Assembly (NCBI GenBank): GCA_009767595.1
Contig: VSDK01010616.1
Span: forward strand, 888-64,887
Direction of reading: 5' to 3'
Length of the DNA stretch: 64,000 bases
Source of the DNA: Symbiodinium kawagutii
Taxonomy: Eukaryota; Sar; Dinophyceae; Suessiales; Symbiodiniaceae
Shown here piece by piece: positions 23,201 through 38,300 of this stretch. Both the position numbers and the translations under genes were made by a program. The stretch's first letter is position 1. Every line of letters begins with the position of its first letter. A model generated the notes under the pieces. The model did no database searches. It saw nothing but the letters and a program-made list of their open reading frames with translations, and was not told where the DNA came from.

Positions 23201-26200
23201 TTGGCTGCTGACTTGCAGGTGCAAAGTTTCCAGGAATTCGATGCAAGTGAAACAGATTTAACATGTATATGTGTGCACGCACATTACGTAAATCAATGTG
23301 CTCATGTATCAGCATTAGGTGATCTGTTCCCACTCACTTGGGGTGGAAGGGGGCATCATCACCACATGACAGCCTTTTTGACGGACTCAGTAATTCTTAG
23401 GCATTACATGGCAGGTCAACCCAGAGAAGAACAATCAGTATCAAAGGTTCGTCTGACTAGCAAGCTGGAGGTTTGTCTCAATGATCAATCCACTTGGAGG
23501 TTTTCGGCCTAATCAACAAGTCTGTTTGGTGGTTGAACCCCAATGAAAACATGCTTGTCAACCAACCAACTAGATTTTTAACCCTCGTTATCAACCACTA
23601 TGTCATGATCAACCATCATTAACCATCACTCAACCACCAGAACCTATATTGTTGGTCACCATCTCCTAGATATCATTCACTTCACGATTAGGTGGTTCTT
23701 CCGAGCCACCATCCCGCTGCAGAAGTTCTTCCGAGCCACACCTCCTGTTGTCGAAAGCGCTGCATCACGTCTTGCCGCTCCGGCTGAGTCAGGTTGCCAT
23801 GCAAGGCTGCGCATGGCAAGCCCTCCTCCTGAGCGCCATGCGTGGGGGCAACGCCGCTTGTGAAGGACGAACATCTTGTGATGGTTCGTGGTTATGAGCC
23901 TCATGAAACTGGTGGACAGTTGGAAATGATATGAAATGATTATCCCAAAGTAGGGGAGTGCAATGGTGAATAATTGGGATCAAACAGGGGAGAATCGCCA
24001 ACAATGGTTAAACAACTGGAAAATGGTGGGTTTCATAGGGGACTCCAAAGTTATGGTTGTCTTATTTCTAACAATTAATTATAAAGGATGAGGACTGGGG
24101 GTCCCAAATCTTGAGAAACCGGTGGTGGTTTCAAAGGGTGAGGTCATGCTCTTGCTAGACCACCTTGCCACGGGCTGACAATCAACGCGCATGAAACATA
24201 CAGCCAGGCGTTTCTCGAAACAGCAAACCCCGAAATCATCGCTATTAGTCTTTTATGGCAATAAACCAGCCATTTTGCAAGGTTCCCTATTTTCAGTGAT
24301 CCAAAGCCTACCCTACCATGTCGTCCCGCCTGCATTGTTGTGCGACGCCGCTTGAGCTCAAAATCATGCCCAGTGATCAATGAACAACCACCAACCCGTC
24401 AACTGACGCACATGTTTTTTCCATCAATGATGCTTAGCAGTACTTAGTGAATTAATGATATATGAATGATGGGAATGATGCCTGATTAGGGTTGGACGAG
24501 GCTTGGTGATCGTCAACACAATTTTGTGGTCAGTGCTGATGGCTGCGACTGCTTTAGGCTTCACAACGGTGGCTTTCGGCTGCTCGTCCTCCCGCAGCCA
24601 GCGCCCCAGTGAAGCCGCTGTCTTCCTAACTGCACCCAGCCAGGTAGCGAGTTCATGCTGTTCAGCTGCTAGGAATCGTTACAAATGTTGCAGATCTTGC
24701 TAGTAATGATTCGTGTTTGGATTGCTCTCTACAAAAGAAATTGGTTTGGGTCATGGGTATCTTTGTCATACAGCTGTTTCAACTGTTCCAGATTCCTTCA
24801 TGATTGGTAGGTGTTCGTAGTTCATGGTGGTGAACTTGATTCATAATGGTCAACACTTTCTTAGGAACAGGTACTCATATGGTTGAAAGCTGATAATGTA
24901 TTTGATTAATGAAAGTTGGTATGCGTTGCTTACCATGCAGCAATCTAGCATGGCTAAATGGCAGGGGAATAATCTACATATGGATCATGCTTGGAACCGC
25001 ATGGTGGAAACTACCACAGAGTACTGCCCATACTTGCTTGGAAACCCATCAAGAAGCAAACACTTATCAATCATAACCTTCACTAAGTAGGTCTATTGAT
25101 GTGGGTCAAGGGCCAGGGTTTCTGACCCATGATGAAAATTCCCCCAAAAACATGTGTAAACATAATATTTTTTGTTAGAGTTTTCACGAACCCATTTCTC
25201 GGCTGGTTGATATTGTCCCATACCCATATATACCATTCCATACCATTCCTATCAACTCTAAACTGTCGATCTGTTTACAAATCAGTGCTGCTGCTTCATT
25301 ATAAACCAAAGACAATCCTTGTTCTCTTTCCCCCAAGTTGACAAATCCAAATTCATCATACTTCATCAACTCAAAAACACCAATGCCAACCACATCTTTC
25401 CAGTTTGACGCCAATCTCTGCTTCGATGGCCTCATGTTGTAAACGGATGTATATAAACGTTGCTGAAACATACAGAAACCATAATAAAAACTTCCACACG
25501 GCACGATTCTAACCCGCATCAGGTACGTGGAGTGCAAGGCGGGAACCAACATGAACTAAGCACATCAGTGGGTATCGCTGCTCGTGGGTTCATACAAGTT
25601 GCTTCAAGCCACAGAAGACAATGCAGGCCTCACAGAGACGATAGGAGTGCTTGATGGTGCTGACTGAAAGGTTTGTGGGTCAATACACTGTACCCCTGGT
25701 GATTCGGTGATCAAATTCATGACGAGTCTTTGTTGGAATATGCATTTTTGAATGATCTCAATCATATGACTCATTTTGAATCCCTCCTATCTTGTACCAT
25801 TTCGAGTTTACAACAATCAACATATTGTTGGCATTGACCGTCCAAATCAAGAACCATCCGGTCATCAACCAACACTGGGCTTTTTTTTGACCGGTATTCG
25901 CGAATAGTGAGCCACTTTGTTTGACCCACAGACTTTCTTTGGGTGGAATTATCCGGACACAGACATGCACGCATACATCCGAATACACTACGACACAACC
26001 TTTTCGTCTGGAAAACCTTCTGTGGATGTTGTCAGGCAGTTCTCATAGATGGATGATGTAAGTGGTAGCTTGTGAGGTAGACAATTCAACAAATCAAGCC
26101 CCGGAAAGTTGTCCCTTACCCTCCACATCCGCTGACTCCCGTATAGAATCAATGGGCGTACATGCTTAGGGGCTTACCATGTCTTCCCCCCCCACAATAC

Positions 26201-26244
26201 CATTCACCAGCTAGTTGGATGATATGAATTCCCAACGTTCATGA

Positions 26245-26326
<82 letters not shown>

Positions 26327-29300
26327 GGACGATGAGGGGGATGAAGTAGATGAGGAGGATGAGGACGATGAGGAGGATGAGGACGACGAGGAGGATGAGG
26401 ACGATCAGGAGGATGAGGACGATGAGGGGGATGAGGACGATGAGGAGGATGAGAAGGATGAGGACGATGAGGACGGGGAGGACGATGAGGACGTAGGGCA
26501 CACTAGGGGTTCGAGATTGCTTTAAAAGAAATTCTGTAAATTTCCTCGCACAATTCTTGTAACCCTAGTAGAGCAGCTAACAACCCCCATCAACAATGAA
26601 TCAACCACATTAATGATATTCCATGACGCGATAGCCTGGAGTCACTTGTGGAAATCCAGTTTATTGCTGATTGCCTATGAATGTCACCTCCTACAACAAT
26701 CAGCTCCCACTTCGTTCGGGAAGCCTCTGTCTTGTGGCTCTTCAAGATCTTACAAAGCTCCTTGTATCGATCTTCTTCCTTTCGTAACAGCCTCGGATTG
26801 GTGCTCGACCAAAGGAGCCTACAAGATAAGGCCTCCAAATTTGGTTGGTCATTTGGCAAAGTTCAAGAGTTGCAAAGGGCAAATATTACACAGGAACATC
26901 TTCGCATCAAACACATATGCGCATGAACCGCTGGAAGCTGGAATTTACTGCTCTTTGCTATCGAAAAAATCAAGAACTGAGAACTCTCATCTCATCTTTG
27001 GATCTTTCGAAGTGCTCGTTGTCCAGAGTTAACTTCTCCGGCCAACAGAAACAACTTGCAGTACCAAGCAAAATCATTCGTCTGTACAGTAGATTTGTAG
27101 GCGACCATGAGTTCATCGTTTCAATCCCGGACCGAACAAAATTATTGTTCACTTTTTGGGAGAAACGTTACTTTTCTCGGTACATCTTGGTACAACATTT
27201 TTGGGCGCCAAATAGCTGCCCTGCTATCTAGACCTTGATATGGACATGCTCATGCATACAGCATATCTTCTCTTGAAAGACATCTCTACATACATCTAGT
27301 GGTGTGCTATGCACGTGTATGTTTTCTTGCATTGCAGTCTATCAAACATACACAGATCTCTCTACATATCCGTATATATCCGTTTTCAAATAACATACAG
27401 TATCCATATGTACATGATATTTTGTCTGTATACTGGTTTCTCAAAATACAGGACCCGACAAATCATCCAGTAGCAATTTATAGCAAGAAGCCAACCATTT
27501 TTGGGGTACCGCCATTTTGAGAAACACCCATATTTGTTGCACCACCAAGAGCATACGACATCATACGACCACCTTGCACCCCCGCGTCATGTGCTGTTTC
27601 GTTCACGTGACCGAGACGCCGAATGTGCTGCCGCACATCTTGGTTGCCAGTGATGCCCTCCTGAGCATCCGTTCCCACCTCAAAACAGAGGCGAAAAGGC
27701 GACCCCACTTGCCATGCGATGTGGTACAACCACAGCAGCCGTTGACACGTGTGTTGCGCCTCTGAAAGGTGACTAGGATCCTTGGCAGTGATCACAGTTG
27801 GGGGATCTCACCAACATATCTTGCAACGGAACAATTCAATACTATATGGATCTGCACAATTTAGACATGGGCGGTCATCATGGGGTCCATTCGTATGGGC
27901 TAGCGGATATCAGACCTTGGTCTACTGAAATCATTATATACCAGAGGGCCACCCAGGGATGCACATGGAAAATAAACAAGCTGCAGCTTGTCCGTTTGTA
28001 ATGTACCCCATTTTCACAAATACGTTCTCAAATGCCCACCATCTTCGGCTCAGGTGCTGCGGGACAAGTATCACATGACATTTGGCTGTGGGCCAAAACC
28101 CTGTACCCCTGGTAATCCTGTCATTAACAATTGTTTTCCTTATTGTTGTTGGTCATTATCCTCCATTGTTGGTTGGTTAGCTCCTTGACCCACAGCCATA
28201 TATAGCTGGTATATCCCCTATAGTTGCTAGTTGTCCTCCCTATTATCAACCATATAACCAGCTAGTTAACCATTGGTTGGTTGGTTAACTGCTTGACCCA
28301 CAGCCATGTGATTCCATTGGTATATCCCCTATTATTGGTTGGTTATCATCCCTTATCATGAACCATTAACCAACTATTATTGTTGCTTATTATCCCCAAT
28401 TAGTTGGTTGGTCAACTGCTTAACCATTTATTAACCATATTTACCAGCCATTATTGGCTGTTATCATCTCCTAGTATCAACCATTTTACCGGAAATCGCT
28501 ACTGGGAACTCCTTGGGCCGGAGCTCAGCTCGCTACTCTGATCTGCACCGCTTTGGGCATCATCTCCTCGGTCAGCAGTTGCACCTGCCAGGGGATGGAC
28601 CTGTCCGTGGGTTCGCTTCACGAAGAGGAGGCCCCACCAGGCGGATTCCTTGCAAAATTGGTGGTTTCATCCCCAAAATCCTCATCTGTTGGGTTGGTGT
28701 GCCACTGTTAGCTCTACAGTTTGAATCAGTAAAAATGCGCTAAACAAAGGCAAAATCCTATCAAGGGAAACGTATCTGTTGTTGGTTGCTTTCAGGAAAT
28801 TTGTTCTGGGACATCGATGATTTTGAGTTTTTTGCCAAATCCCTTTGCAATCTCCAAAAGGTGAGGCAAGGAGTAGCTTAACAAGTTGAGAAATATCTTC
28901 AAACGATAAGAAACATATCATTGAAACCTATTAAACCCAATTTCTCATCATCAACAAACAACTCCAACAATTCACAGACAACATCAACCAACGATAAGCA
29001 GCACGCACAACACAAACAACCCAAAAACAGCAGCAACAACTGCTCCAACAAACAGCAACTGCTCAACAAGTGCCCCACCGGCACTGCCCCACCGGCCTTC
29101 TTGGGCCATGTGGCACTAAAGCAGAGGATCTGCAGGCCATCTGCTAGTTGTTGCAAGAGATGTCGCACCTGGCCAGCCCACAGGCGGCCATGGGTCAATG
29201 TTGACCAACCAGCCAATGGTTAACTAGCTGGTTGATGTGTATATTAACTAACTAACTGGTCAATATTAATCAACTTAGTTAACTAGTTGGTTGATGTTGT

Positions 29301-32300
29301 GTATCACCTTCTCCAGGCTAACTTCTGAAAACCTGAATGTTTTTTAATGACAAGACCCATACCAAAAAAATATAAGATTGAAAATTGCAAAAACAATGCG
29401 ATCCGAAATGCCGTTCTAGAAAACTGAGGAGAATGCAAAATATATGAGCAAAAATGAAACGCAAAAAACATACACAACAAGTACACAATAAATGGGAACA
29501 CATGCACAATAAATCCACAAAACATGCAAAACAAATAGCGATTTATGATGATAGTTGGCAATGGTCAAGGATCATAGCTGAGGACGGGCCATGGCTACTG
29601 GTGATGGCTGACGGGCGGGGGCATTCAACTCACACAGCCTGTCCCCAGGTGGTTTGAGATGTGAGCCTTGCGTCATGGATCCCATTGGATACCCATGGTG
29701 CTTCGGTTCAACGCACATTTCTTGCCTTTCTGAACTGCTTAACTCGTAACATGCCTTACAGCAGTACCTGATCGTTCTCGAACAAACATTACGTGGGCAA
29801 CTGAATGATCAGGGAACGTTGCATGGTATGCATCATCAGTATACTCTCCTGTTTTGACCATAAAATAGCATGCAAACTCTTCATGAATGGATAATCAAAC
29901 CCTGAACCAGCTAGTTTGCCATTTGTTGGTTGGTTGGCTGGTTGCTCGGTTGGTTGGTTGGTTGGCTGGTTAGTTGGTTGGTTGGCTGCTTGCTTAATGG
30001 TCACTATAGCTGGTTGACTCAACCCACAGGGCTCACGCCTGATGCTCGAATCCCAGATCCAACATGCAGTCCGCCTGACGACCGCGGAAGCACGCAGAAC
30101 CACAACGGGACTGACAACGTAGTTGGACAATGGGGCTCTGCATAACCTTTCGGCAAATACCATATGGTTGATTGTCAGTTGCAGTAGGTGGTTGGGGATC
30201 ACCAATGATCTAGGCTCATTTAAGCCAGCAAGGGACATGAATTATCCATAGCTTTCAGCAATTCATTGCCAACCCTGTTGGTCAGTGGCGGTGCTTGTTG
30301 GTCATGATGACACATCGGTGTGTCTATTTTTGGAGGTAAATTTGTACACAGTATAAAACCAAACAAGCAAGCCAACATCTGCCAAGACACAACAAAGAAC
30401 ACACCACAATTACACACAACATGTAGTAGAGCCATACAAACTGAAGTACTGAACCAACTGACGTGTGACATGATACGCCATGGCACAGTACGGTGAAAAA
30501 CAACCTTAACAATTGTTTTTCCTATAAAATTGTTGGTTATAGTTATTATCCCTTATTCACTGGCTATTATGCCAGCTCGCCATTACTACAGCCAAACAGC
30601 ATCAATATATAAGCGTATCATGTTCCCTATCATTGTTGGTTATGATGCCTCCATTCACGCTGATTGATCCATTCAACTGTTCATTAACTATCCCTTATTC
30701 TTATTCTTGGTTGTTGTCCCTTGATTGCTATCCCTTGTCAACCACCATTGATCATTGATTCGTTCTTTATTCTTAAAGCCTTGACCTCACCTCTGTTGGC
30801 GGACCGGTGGAGCTCTCCGTATCGACGCTCGCCTCATCCAGCACTGCATAGTGCACCATGGACAACGACAAAATCGACTGAGACGCGCCGTCACGTGAGC
30901 TGGAAATGGAAGATTGAAATTATTTGTGACCGGTTCATCACCAGTCACAATGGCAAGATAGTGGCGAGTGAATGATGATGATGAACATGGAACATATTTG
31001 ATGTTTGTGTATCAGCTCAGGGTTATTCATGTTTTTAGTGGTGATTGGTTGAATCGAGGATCATAGTTGCTTGTGGGGGTTCATCACCATTCATGATGGC
31101 AAGTTAACGGTTCTTAATGGTTACCATTGGTTAGTGGTTGTGAAGTGCAAAATCACCATTCTTTTTAGAGGGCAAAATCATGGTGATTGATGCGTGGTCA
31201 AAATGTTTGTTCCATGATTGTCATTGGGTGGAGGGTAGCTAATGAGTCAGTCCCACTACCATAGTCACCATAGATTTACACCTACTAATCGCCACCAATC
31301 ATTCACAAGGCTAATGATGGCTAATCACCCTAGTGGTGATCATTAGCTGGGTTTAAGAACCACCATGAACCACCACCACAAACCGGGCGCAACTTCACCA
31401 TCAATTTGCGAAGGACAACCCACAGAACAGTGGCAACCATCCCCATGATGGCCGAGCAAGTCCCAAATTGCAAATGGTGTGACTTGATGAGGTTTGAAAC
31501 TATACTGTATTAGTCTGTATTAGTCAGTTTACACTGCAAGTGAAACTTGAACTTCAATTTCCACTTCTTGCAAGCTGATTTCTCTGTAAAGTTGTTTGTT
31601 TCAAGTTCCAGGTCACCTTCTTCAGAGGGTACCTACTGACAATGAGCAATGGAAGCTATTGCCATGTTTTGGCAAAGGTAGTCCAGGAGTGCTACTGCTG
31701 GACCTTCAGTTCCTTTCTAGCCGATGCCGAGATGGTTTCGCAATGGAATTAGATACGCCCACCCAGAACCGCACCAGGCTGGACCATCTACATGGCCAAG
31801 GGTCTCTCATTGCTGGAACTCTAGGACATCAAACATGATGAGTGATTTGGGCCGTCAACTCCCCTCCATGGGATCGAATTCAAGATAGTGATAGTCCGAA
31901 AGTTCATAGACTTTGGCCGGGTGTTTGTGGGGAATAGTGATTTCTGATGCTTTCTGTACCAAATCCCTGCGCACACACACAAACAAACACGCTCTGACGT
32001 TGACATGCATATATTCGATATGTTTCGAACAATCGTCTCATCGCTGTTGACAAGGTGGCTAAGATGATGCGCATCCCATTACAGAATGCAAATCCGTGAA
32101 TGATACATGTTGGTAGATCAAGACCTTGGGAACAAACCAGTTTGGAATGTGATGTTTATGCGCTTGCAATTTGTAGTCAGGGAGATCCCGGTTTCAACAC
32201 CAACCCGGTCAAAGACAGTGATGAAAATAACTATGATCAACTGGACAGAAAACCAAAAAAGGGCAACAATCAGCAATCACAGGGTGGACTCGCCCATGGC

Positions 32301-35300
32301 CTTCCAACCCTTCGCCACTTCCAAGGACTTTCATCCAGGTCCCGGCTGCCGCCGCTGGCTCGCCTGGCCGGTGTACTTGTCGGGCTTGGTCACCAGGTCA
32401 TGCAAGCGACCAGGCGTGCAGATCAGCAGATCCACACCGAAGCTCAAGGATTTGATCCTGGACGGGCGGCCATGGCCATGGCCAGCCCAGGTGTCGCCAT
32501 GTCACCGGGTGACCTAGGGACCCACCCGGAAGCCGCCCAGGGAGTCAGTGGGCTCTCCAGTTGACAATGATCAGTGGATAATACAATGTGAAATGTCAAT
32601 TCTGTTGATGTCATCCTGATTTTTGAGAAAGACTTTTTCTGCCGTATCTACTCGGGTATGTGATTATGCTCGAAGGTACGTGCAAACATCTGTACATACA
32701 AACATAGATATATGAAGGATCCAAGTAAAACACGATTCAGGAATAAAACGGCAGGATGTCTTCCCCGGCAAGCCGTTGCTCCCATGCCTGATTCTAGTGG
32801 AACATTTTGTTGTTTCTCAAGTCATAGGGCCCAAATCATCCCAAGTAATGAACCCACCGTAACTTTGGAGTATAAGAACCCCTCATCGAATTATAAAACT
32901 ATGGAGGAAAACAATTCAACCTAGCAATCTGCTCAACTATTGGGGGGACGCAGCTGCATAGCATCACCCTGCTTCACCAGGCCACGGCCCTGGTGTTTAG
33001 CAAAGCGACTGCTCAGCCTTGGACGTTCCACCATAGAGACATGCCATGCGGATACCAGTCGCCTCCACAGGAGACGAAGATCTGATTTGCAAGCTGGCTA
33101 CGGGTCAATATTAACCAACCAATTTCATGGAAGATAATGACCAGCAATAATAAGGGAAACAGTGGTTAATGATAGGGAACCAGGGGTACGTACGGGGTTT
33201 TGACCCACAGCCAGCTATGAAAGACAACTAAGTCGCCATGAGAGCCGGTTGCAAGTCGATCAACTGCATGCCGCTGGCCAATCTCCTTGAAATCCTGGGA
33301 GTATGCTGAGTAAACTACCGTCGGAGAGGAAAATCAAGCTCATTATTTCATTCCGGACTATGGCCGAAAGATGATTGAAAGAGATCGGGCATCCCAAACA
33401 CTTGCAAGTGACCGAAAGTACTGGTATGAGATGTATGAGCTATCAAGTTGGCACCACAAACAACAGTGTGTTTCAGTGTGAGTGCTCTTGTCTTAGGAAT
33501 CATCAGGTTTAGGTATGGGTCCAACATGTGGTGGTAATTACTGGGGTTTTCTGAACCAAACAATGAGAGAAAAAAGCAACGTACAACAAGTCATGGTTTG
33601 TATGGTTCATATCACGTCAAACATCTTGACCTGATAGCATTCTAGCGAAAAACAAAATGTTCAAAAATTGTGTTGGAAAGCCAATCAATGCAACAACATA
33701 ATCATTCCCATCGATCGAGAGATTCATCAAACATGTAAACCGCTGGTCGTCTACCGCTCCTACACCATCAGCAGCACATTTTTACAAGAATTCAAAAGAT
33801 TTCGAATTCTGGAATCTGGCTACTCACACAGTTTTACTATGGCTTGCCATGGTTTAATTGCCATGGTTTCCTGGTATGCTGTAGGCAGACTAATCTCCAA
33901 GAAAAAAAACTGACCTAACATATTCCAACAGGTTTACCCACGTGAAAAAACTGAGGTGGTGAGAACACCCACCGAGCATTTGGTTAGAACCCTCACCCCC
34001 CTTCAAAGGCTCTTTAAAGGGCTGTATGGGTCACCTGGTTTCTTGGCTACCTCCCAACAGCCACAGCCAGCCACACCTTGCAAAGGCCTGTTGCATCCCG
34101 TGCGATCTGAATGGCCAATTCCCTGCCGTCGTTGGAGCCGTCCCATGTGACAAAGCTGTAGAGTTTCGTGTCGCTTGATCTACGGTGGGGGATCACAGCC
34201 GCATAGCATCAATTTTTTACATCAGACTGTCAAATCATGTGCCCACTTATAGTTGATCATGATGGATCATAATATTTTTTTGTATTTATGCGAATATGGT
34301 GATGTTTAAACGTCCCACAGCAATCATCCTGGCAAGAATGTAGTGACGAAAGAATCAGGCACGATCAAAGAAACGCTGTGCGATATTGTGGGATAACCTT
34401 CCATACGCTGGTTCATGCAATTCTTAAGTTGAACAGTAATATGTAGGTAGCATTGGAATAGAATAACTGAACCCTACAAGACTATAGTAATCGTAACAGC
34501 GACTAGGTTGAACATATTTATGGTTACTAGTAATAGGTTGCAAGGCACCCTACAATGACTAATCCACTGAGGTGCTTGAAAGGGCATGATTCACTGACAA
34601 CCCATCTGCGTTTTCTTCCAATAAGAAACTGTCCACCATCTTGGACCTTGCAACCACAAAATCGTGCTTGCCAGGTGCCAAAGTCGAATACTTTCAAGCA
34701 CAACTACCTTATGACAGCGTGACATTGACTGCCACTTTGTCTTGATGTCTTGTACATGGTTTTGGCAGTGGTAACGAGGGCAAAACCCCAGGATTCCAGT
34801 ATGTCCGGACATGACCTGCAACATGCTCAGGTTATTCATGTTCGCACCCAAAAAAACACTTCGAAGGAGATCAAAGTTAGCAGTTAGCGAAAACAAAGCA
34901 TCTGAGCAAATGATAATTGTCAGGCCACATCAACGCTGGGCAATTATGATCTAGAGCCGTTGTATTGCTCTGTTCTTCAACTTGGAAAACCAGGATGTCA
35001 AAAATGGTGGTATCCCCAAACCCAAACACAACCACAGCCGTCACTTCTGGCAAACCACGGCAAATGAAGCAACACAGCTATTGCCGGCGATTGGATGTGT
35101 TGAGCACTGTCTGCAAACAAAATGATAGTGATCTCGCATGATGTATGTGTGCTTCTCAAACTTGGCACTTTGGTCGGTTCTAGCAATAAAACACCCATTC
35201 TTGGGGTTCGAGAAACCACCGCATGACATATAGTCTGATGGGAAAAAATATATGATCTATTATTTATCATTGCCTATTAAACAAAACTATTCATCACCAC

Positions 35301-38300
35301 TAATTACTGAGAAATGATCATGATTTATCATTGATTAATTGATGGCCGTTAATGCCATATACACCCCCAACAAGCTGGAACGGTTCCTGAACGGGGTTCA
35401 TTAGTGTCAGTATCTCCAGCAGGTATCAATCATGAAACGTCAACAAACTATCATCAATTATCAGCAAATACTATTCTTACCATCAACTTTTGACATTTGT
35501 CCACTGGTACCCGTTATTCAGAATAGTTAAGGGAACATTTTATGTTGTTTGCCAATAATTATTAACTAAAAACTATCGCATAGTGACCATTGGTTGTTTT
35601 GCCAATACACCTTTAAGTAATATTGATTAAGACTAAAGAATTAAGTATTGGATGACATGAAACATTGGTTTATAAAACCTTATCTTTGGTGGTTTCAACT
35701 CCCATGCAAGATATAGGTGAATCTGTGAACCAACCATTTGATCATAATTACCAGGGAAGATAGAACATGTCAATCAAACCACCAACCAGAAGCTGTTTAA
35801 CCATGATTGTTACCTACTATCCCCTATGATAAACCATTACTAGCCTTTATAAAACTGTTGTTTAACCATTGTGGTTGGACATGATCCCCCTGACACTTAA
35901 CTTAATCATGATTTTTAGTTATTATCCTATATCATTGACTACTTCACCTGAACTTAATCAGTATTGTTGATTACTATCCTGTATTATTGACCATTATTAA
36001 TGTTTATAACCACCAACCAGGCATTGTTCAACCCCCCTGGACCACGATTTGTTTGCCGGCCTGGTGGGCGTCAAGATCAAGGCGTAAGGCCCGAAGGACG
36101 GGGTTGGCGCCTCGGTGCTGCGGGCAGTGATGTTTGGTGCCAGTGTCATCCAAAACCTTCCCTTTTTAGGAGGTTATCTGGGTAAAACCAACCAGTGGGG
36201 GAACCGCCATTACTACTGGTTAAAAGTAGGGGATACTGACCAAAAATACTGATTACCCTGTTTTGAACTAACATGGCAATAGAAAATCCACCAGTTCAAT
36301 GGATGATTTCCCAGGGTTTTCCATTGCCAAAATGCTGGATTTTCCATTGCCAAAATGCTGGATTTTCCATTGCCATGTTAGTTCTATCTGGTTGGTGGTT
36401 TCAACCCCTGTGAAAAATCTTGATCAACCGACCATTTGTTAGTGATTATTTGGGAAAATAAAACATGTTCAAAACCACCAAACAGTTCTGATTGTGGTTT
36501 TAGGGGGTATAATGATGGTTGTGGGGGGTGTAATTAATGTTGTTCAGGGTCATCAGTGACCAAGTGTGTTGACTCTTAGAACCAATGACGGTCTATCATG
36601 AGGTCAAAACCGTAACCATCCCAAAGGTGTAAAGATGTATAATTAAAGCATAGTGAAAGGATGGTTCTTTGGTTTTTGGTGACAAGGGTGGTGATTGTTT
36701 TGTAGCTATTGAGGAACCTGCTTGGTGGTCAATTGATACAGTAGACTGAATGCCTGCTGTTTACGTTTGGCGTTTGGATCGTGAAGCATCTCAACTTGAC
36801 GCTCGATTTGCTGTGGATAATGGTGGTTGCAACCTCTATTAGAATGTTGAACGCTGATTTGAAATTCCCCAAGTTGAGAATAAACTACTCATGTACACCC
36901 ACAAGCTGGCAACCATTGTCATCCATGATCAGCCATCCAACATTCTCAACCATCAGCCACACATCTGGGACAGGGACATGCTTGAAGGTCAAGACCCTGC
37001 GCAACGCCGGCAGCAGAAATGCCAGGGTTTTGCCACTGCCTTAGAATTCGCTTTCAGCCCTTGGATCATTGGAGACATGCTGATGGATTGACACCTATCA
37101 CTAGAATGAATGGCTGGTCAATGGTTTGTCAATGGTTGATTTGGCTATGGGTCAAAACCCTGTACCCCTGCTTCCCCTATCATTGACCATTGATTTCCTT
37201 ATTATTGGTTGGTCATTATACCCCATTATTGGTTGGTTAATATTGACCCATAGCCATTTATGGTTTGTTAATGGTGTTTAGCTAGCCATTCTCAACTTTC
37301 TTCGCACCGGTGTATCGGGAAACCCAGGGACCGAGTGCAGGCTGGCGACACGTGTAGCACCAGGGAAACTGCCCATGGCAGGCTCATCACCGGGTGGTGG
37401 AGCGAAGACATGCGCTGCCCCACTCCACCAGTTCGCCCCAGGCTTTCGATATCATGATCCCAATTGGATCTACCAACAGGTGACCTGGTTTTGTAGGGTT
37501 TTTTTTCCAACAGGTATGCATCATGTCAGTCCCAGCCATCATAATGCTCAAGTGGATATGCAAGTAGCCATTGAAAGGATCCGACAGGATAGTCTTTGTC
37601 TACTGCACCAAAGGATGGATATTGTCCCCAACGAATCCGGCAGCCCCTAAGGAAGACTATGAGCTACAGCTACTGGTATTTGCAAGAACCAAGAGATCAA
37701 CCATCATTAACCATCAGTGAACCATGATGATTGATTGTTTAACTACCAACACACATTAACCATGAGTTAACAATCAACTAACTAATACCAACCAACACTA
37801 ACCAATGTGAAGCGATTGCTTCTAGAATGGCGAATCTGCAATCTGCCGCCCGAGATGCCAGTCTTAGAGATGCCAATCACATGTCGACCCGCGCATGCAT
37901 AGGGCCAACAGTGGGCTTGGATTGGTGTAGGCTCCTGTTGTACGCGACGAAAACGAGCGTTGAAGGACCGACACGATAGAGACATATTGAAACACTGTGG
38001 GATCGTCGGTAAAGTTCTTGCCTGTGAATGTATATGATCGTGCAAAATGGATCAAAATAGTGTCGGCAACTTGCCTTTATCTTGAAAAACACTGCCTTAC
38101 TGTACATAGTTGTATGTTCAATGCAAGTTCTTGGAGGCTGTGGCAGTCTCACATCAAGTGCCAAATGTCAAACTTCTCCACTTACACAGCAGGATTACCA
38201 CCATACAGATGCACGATCCACTGGAAGCAAAACACACGTAAATGTATGTCAGAAAATGTGCGCATCTGCGTTGATTGTTAGTTGTAATTTTACACACGAC

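Noticed and set aside
26241..26525. Plus-strand Asp/Glu-rich protein of 94 residues
   Set aside because: It is a translation of a GAT/GAG/GAC tandem repeat; no splice, start or homology support.
32100..32564. Two long plus-strand frames (154 and 136 codons)
   Set aside because: They overlap the minus-strand TPGRL exon; its motif and phase decide the strand.
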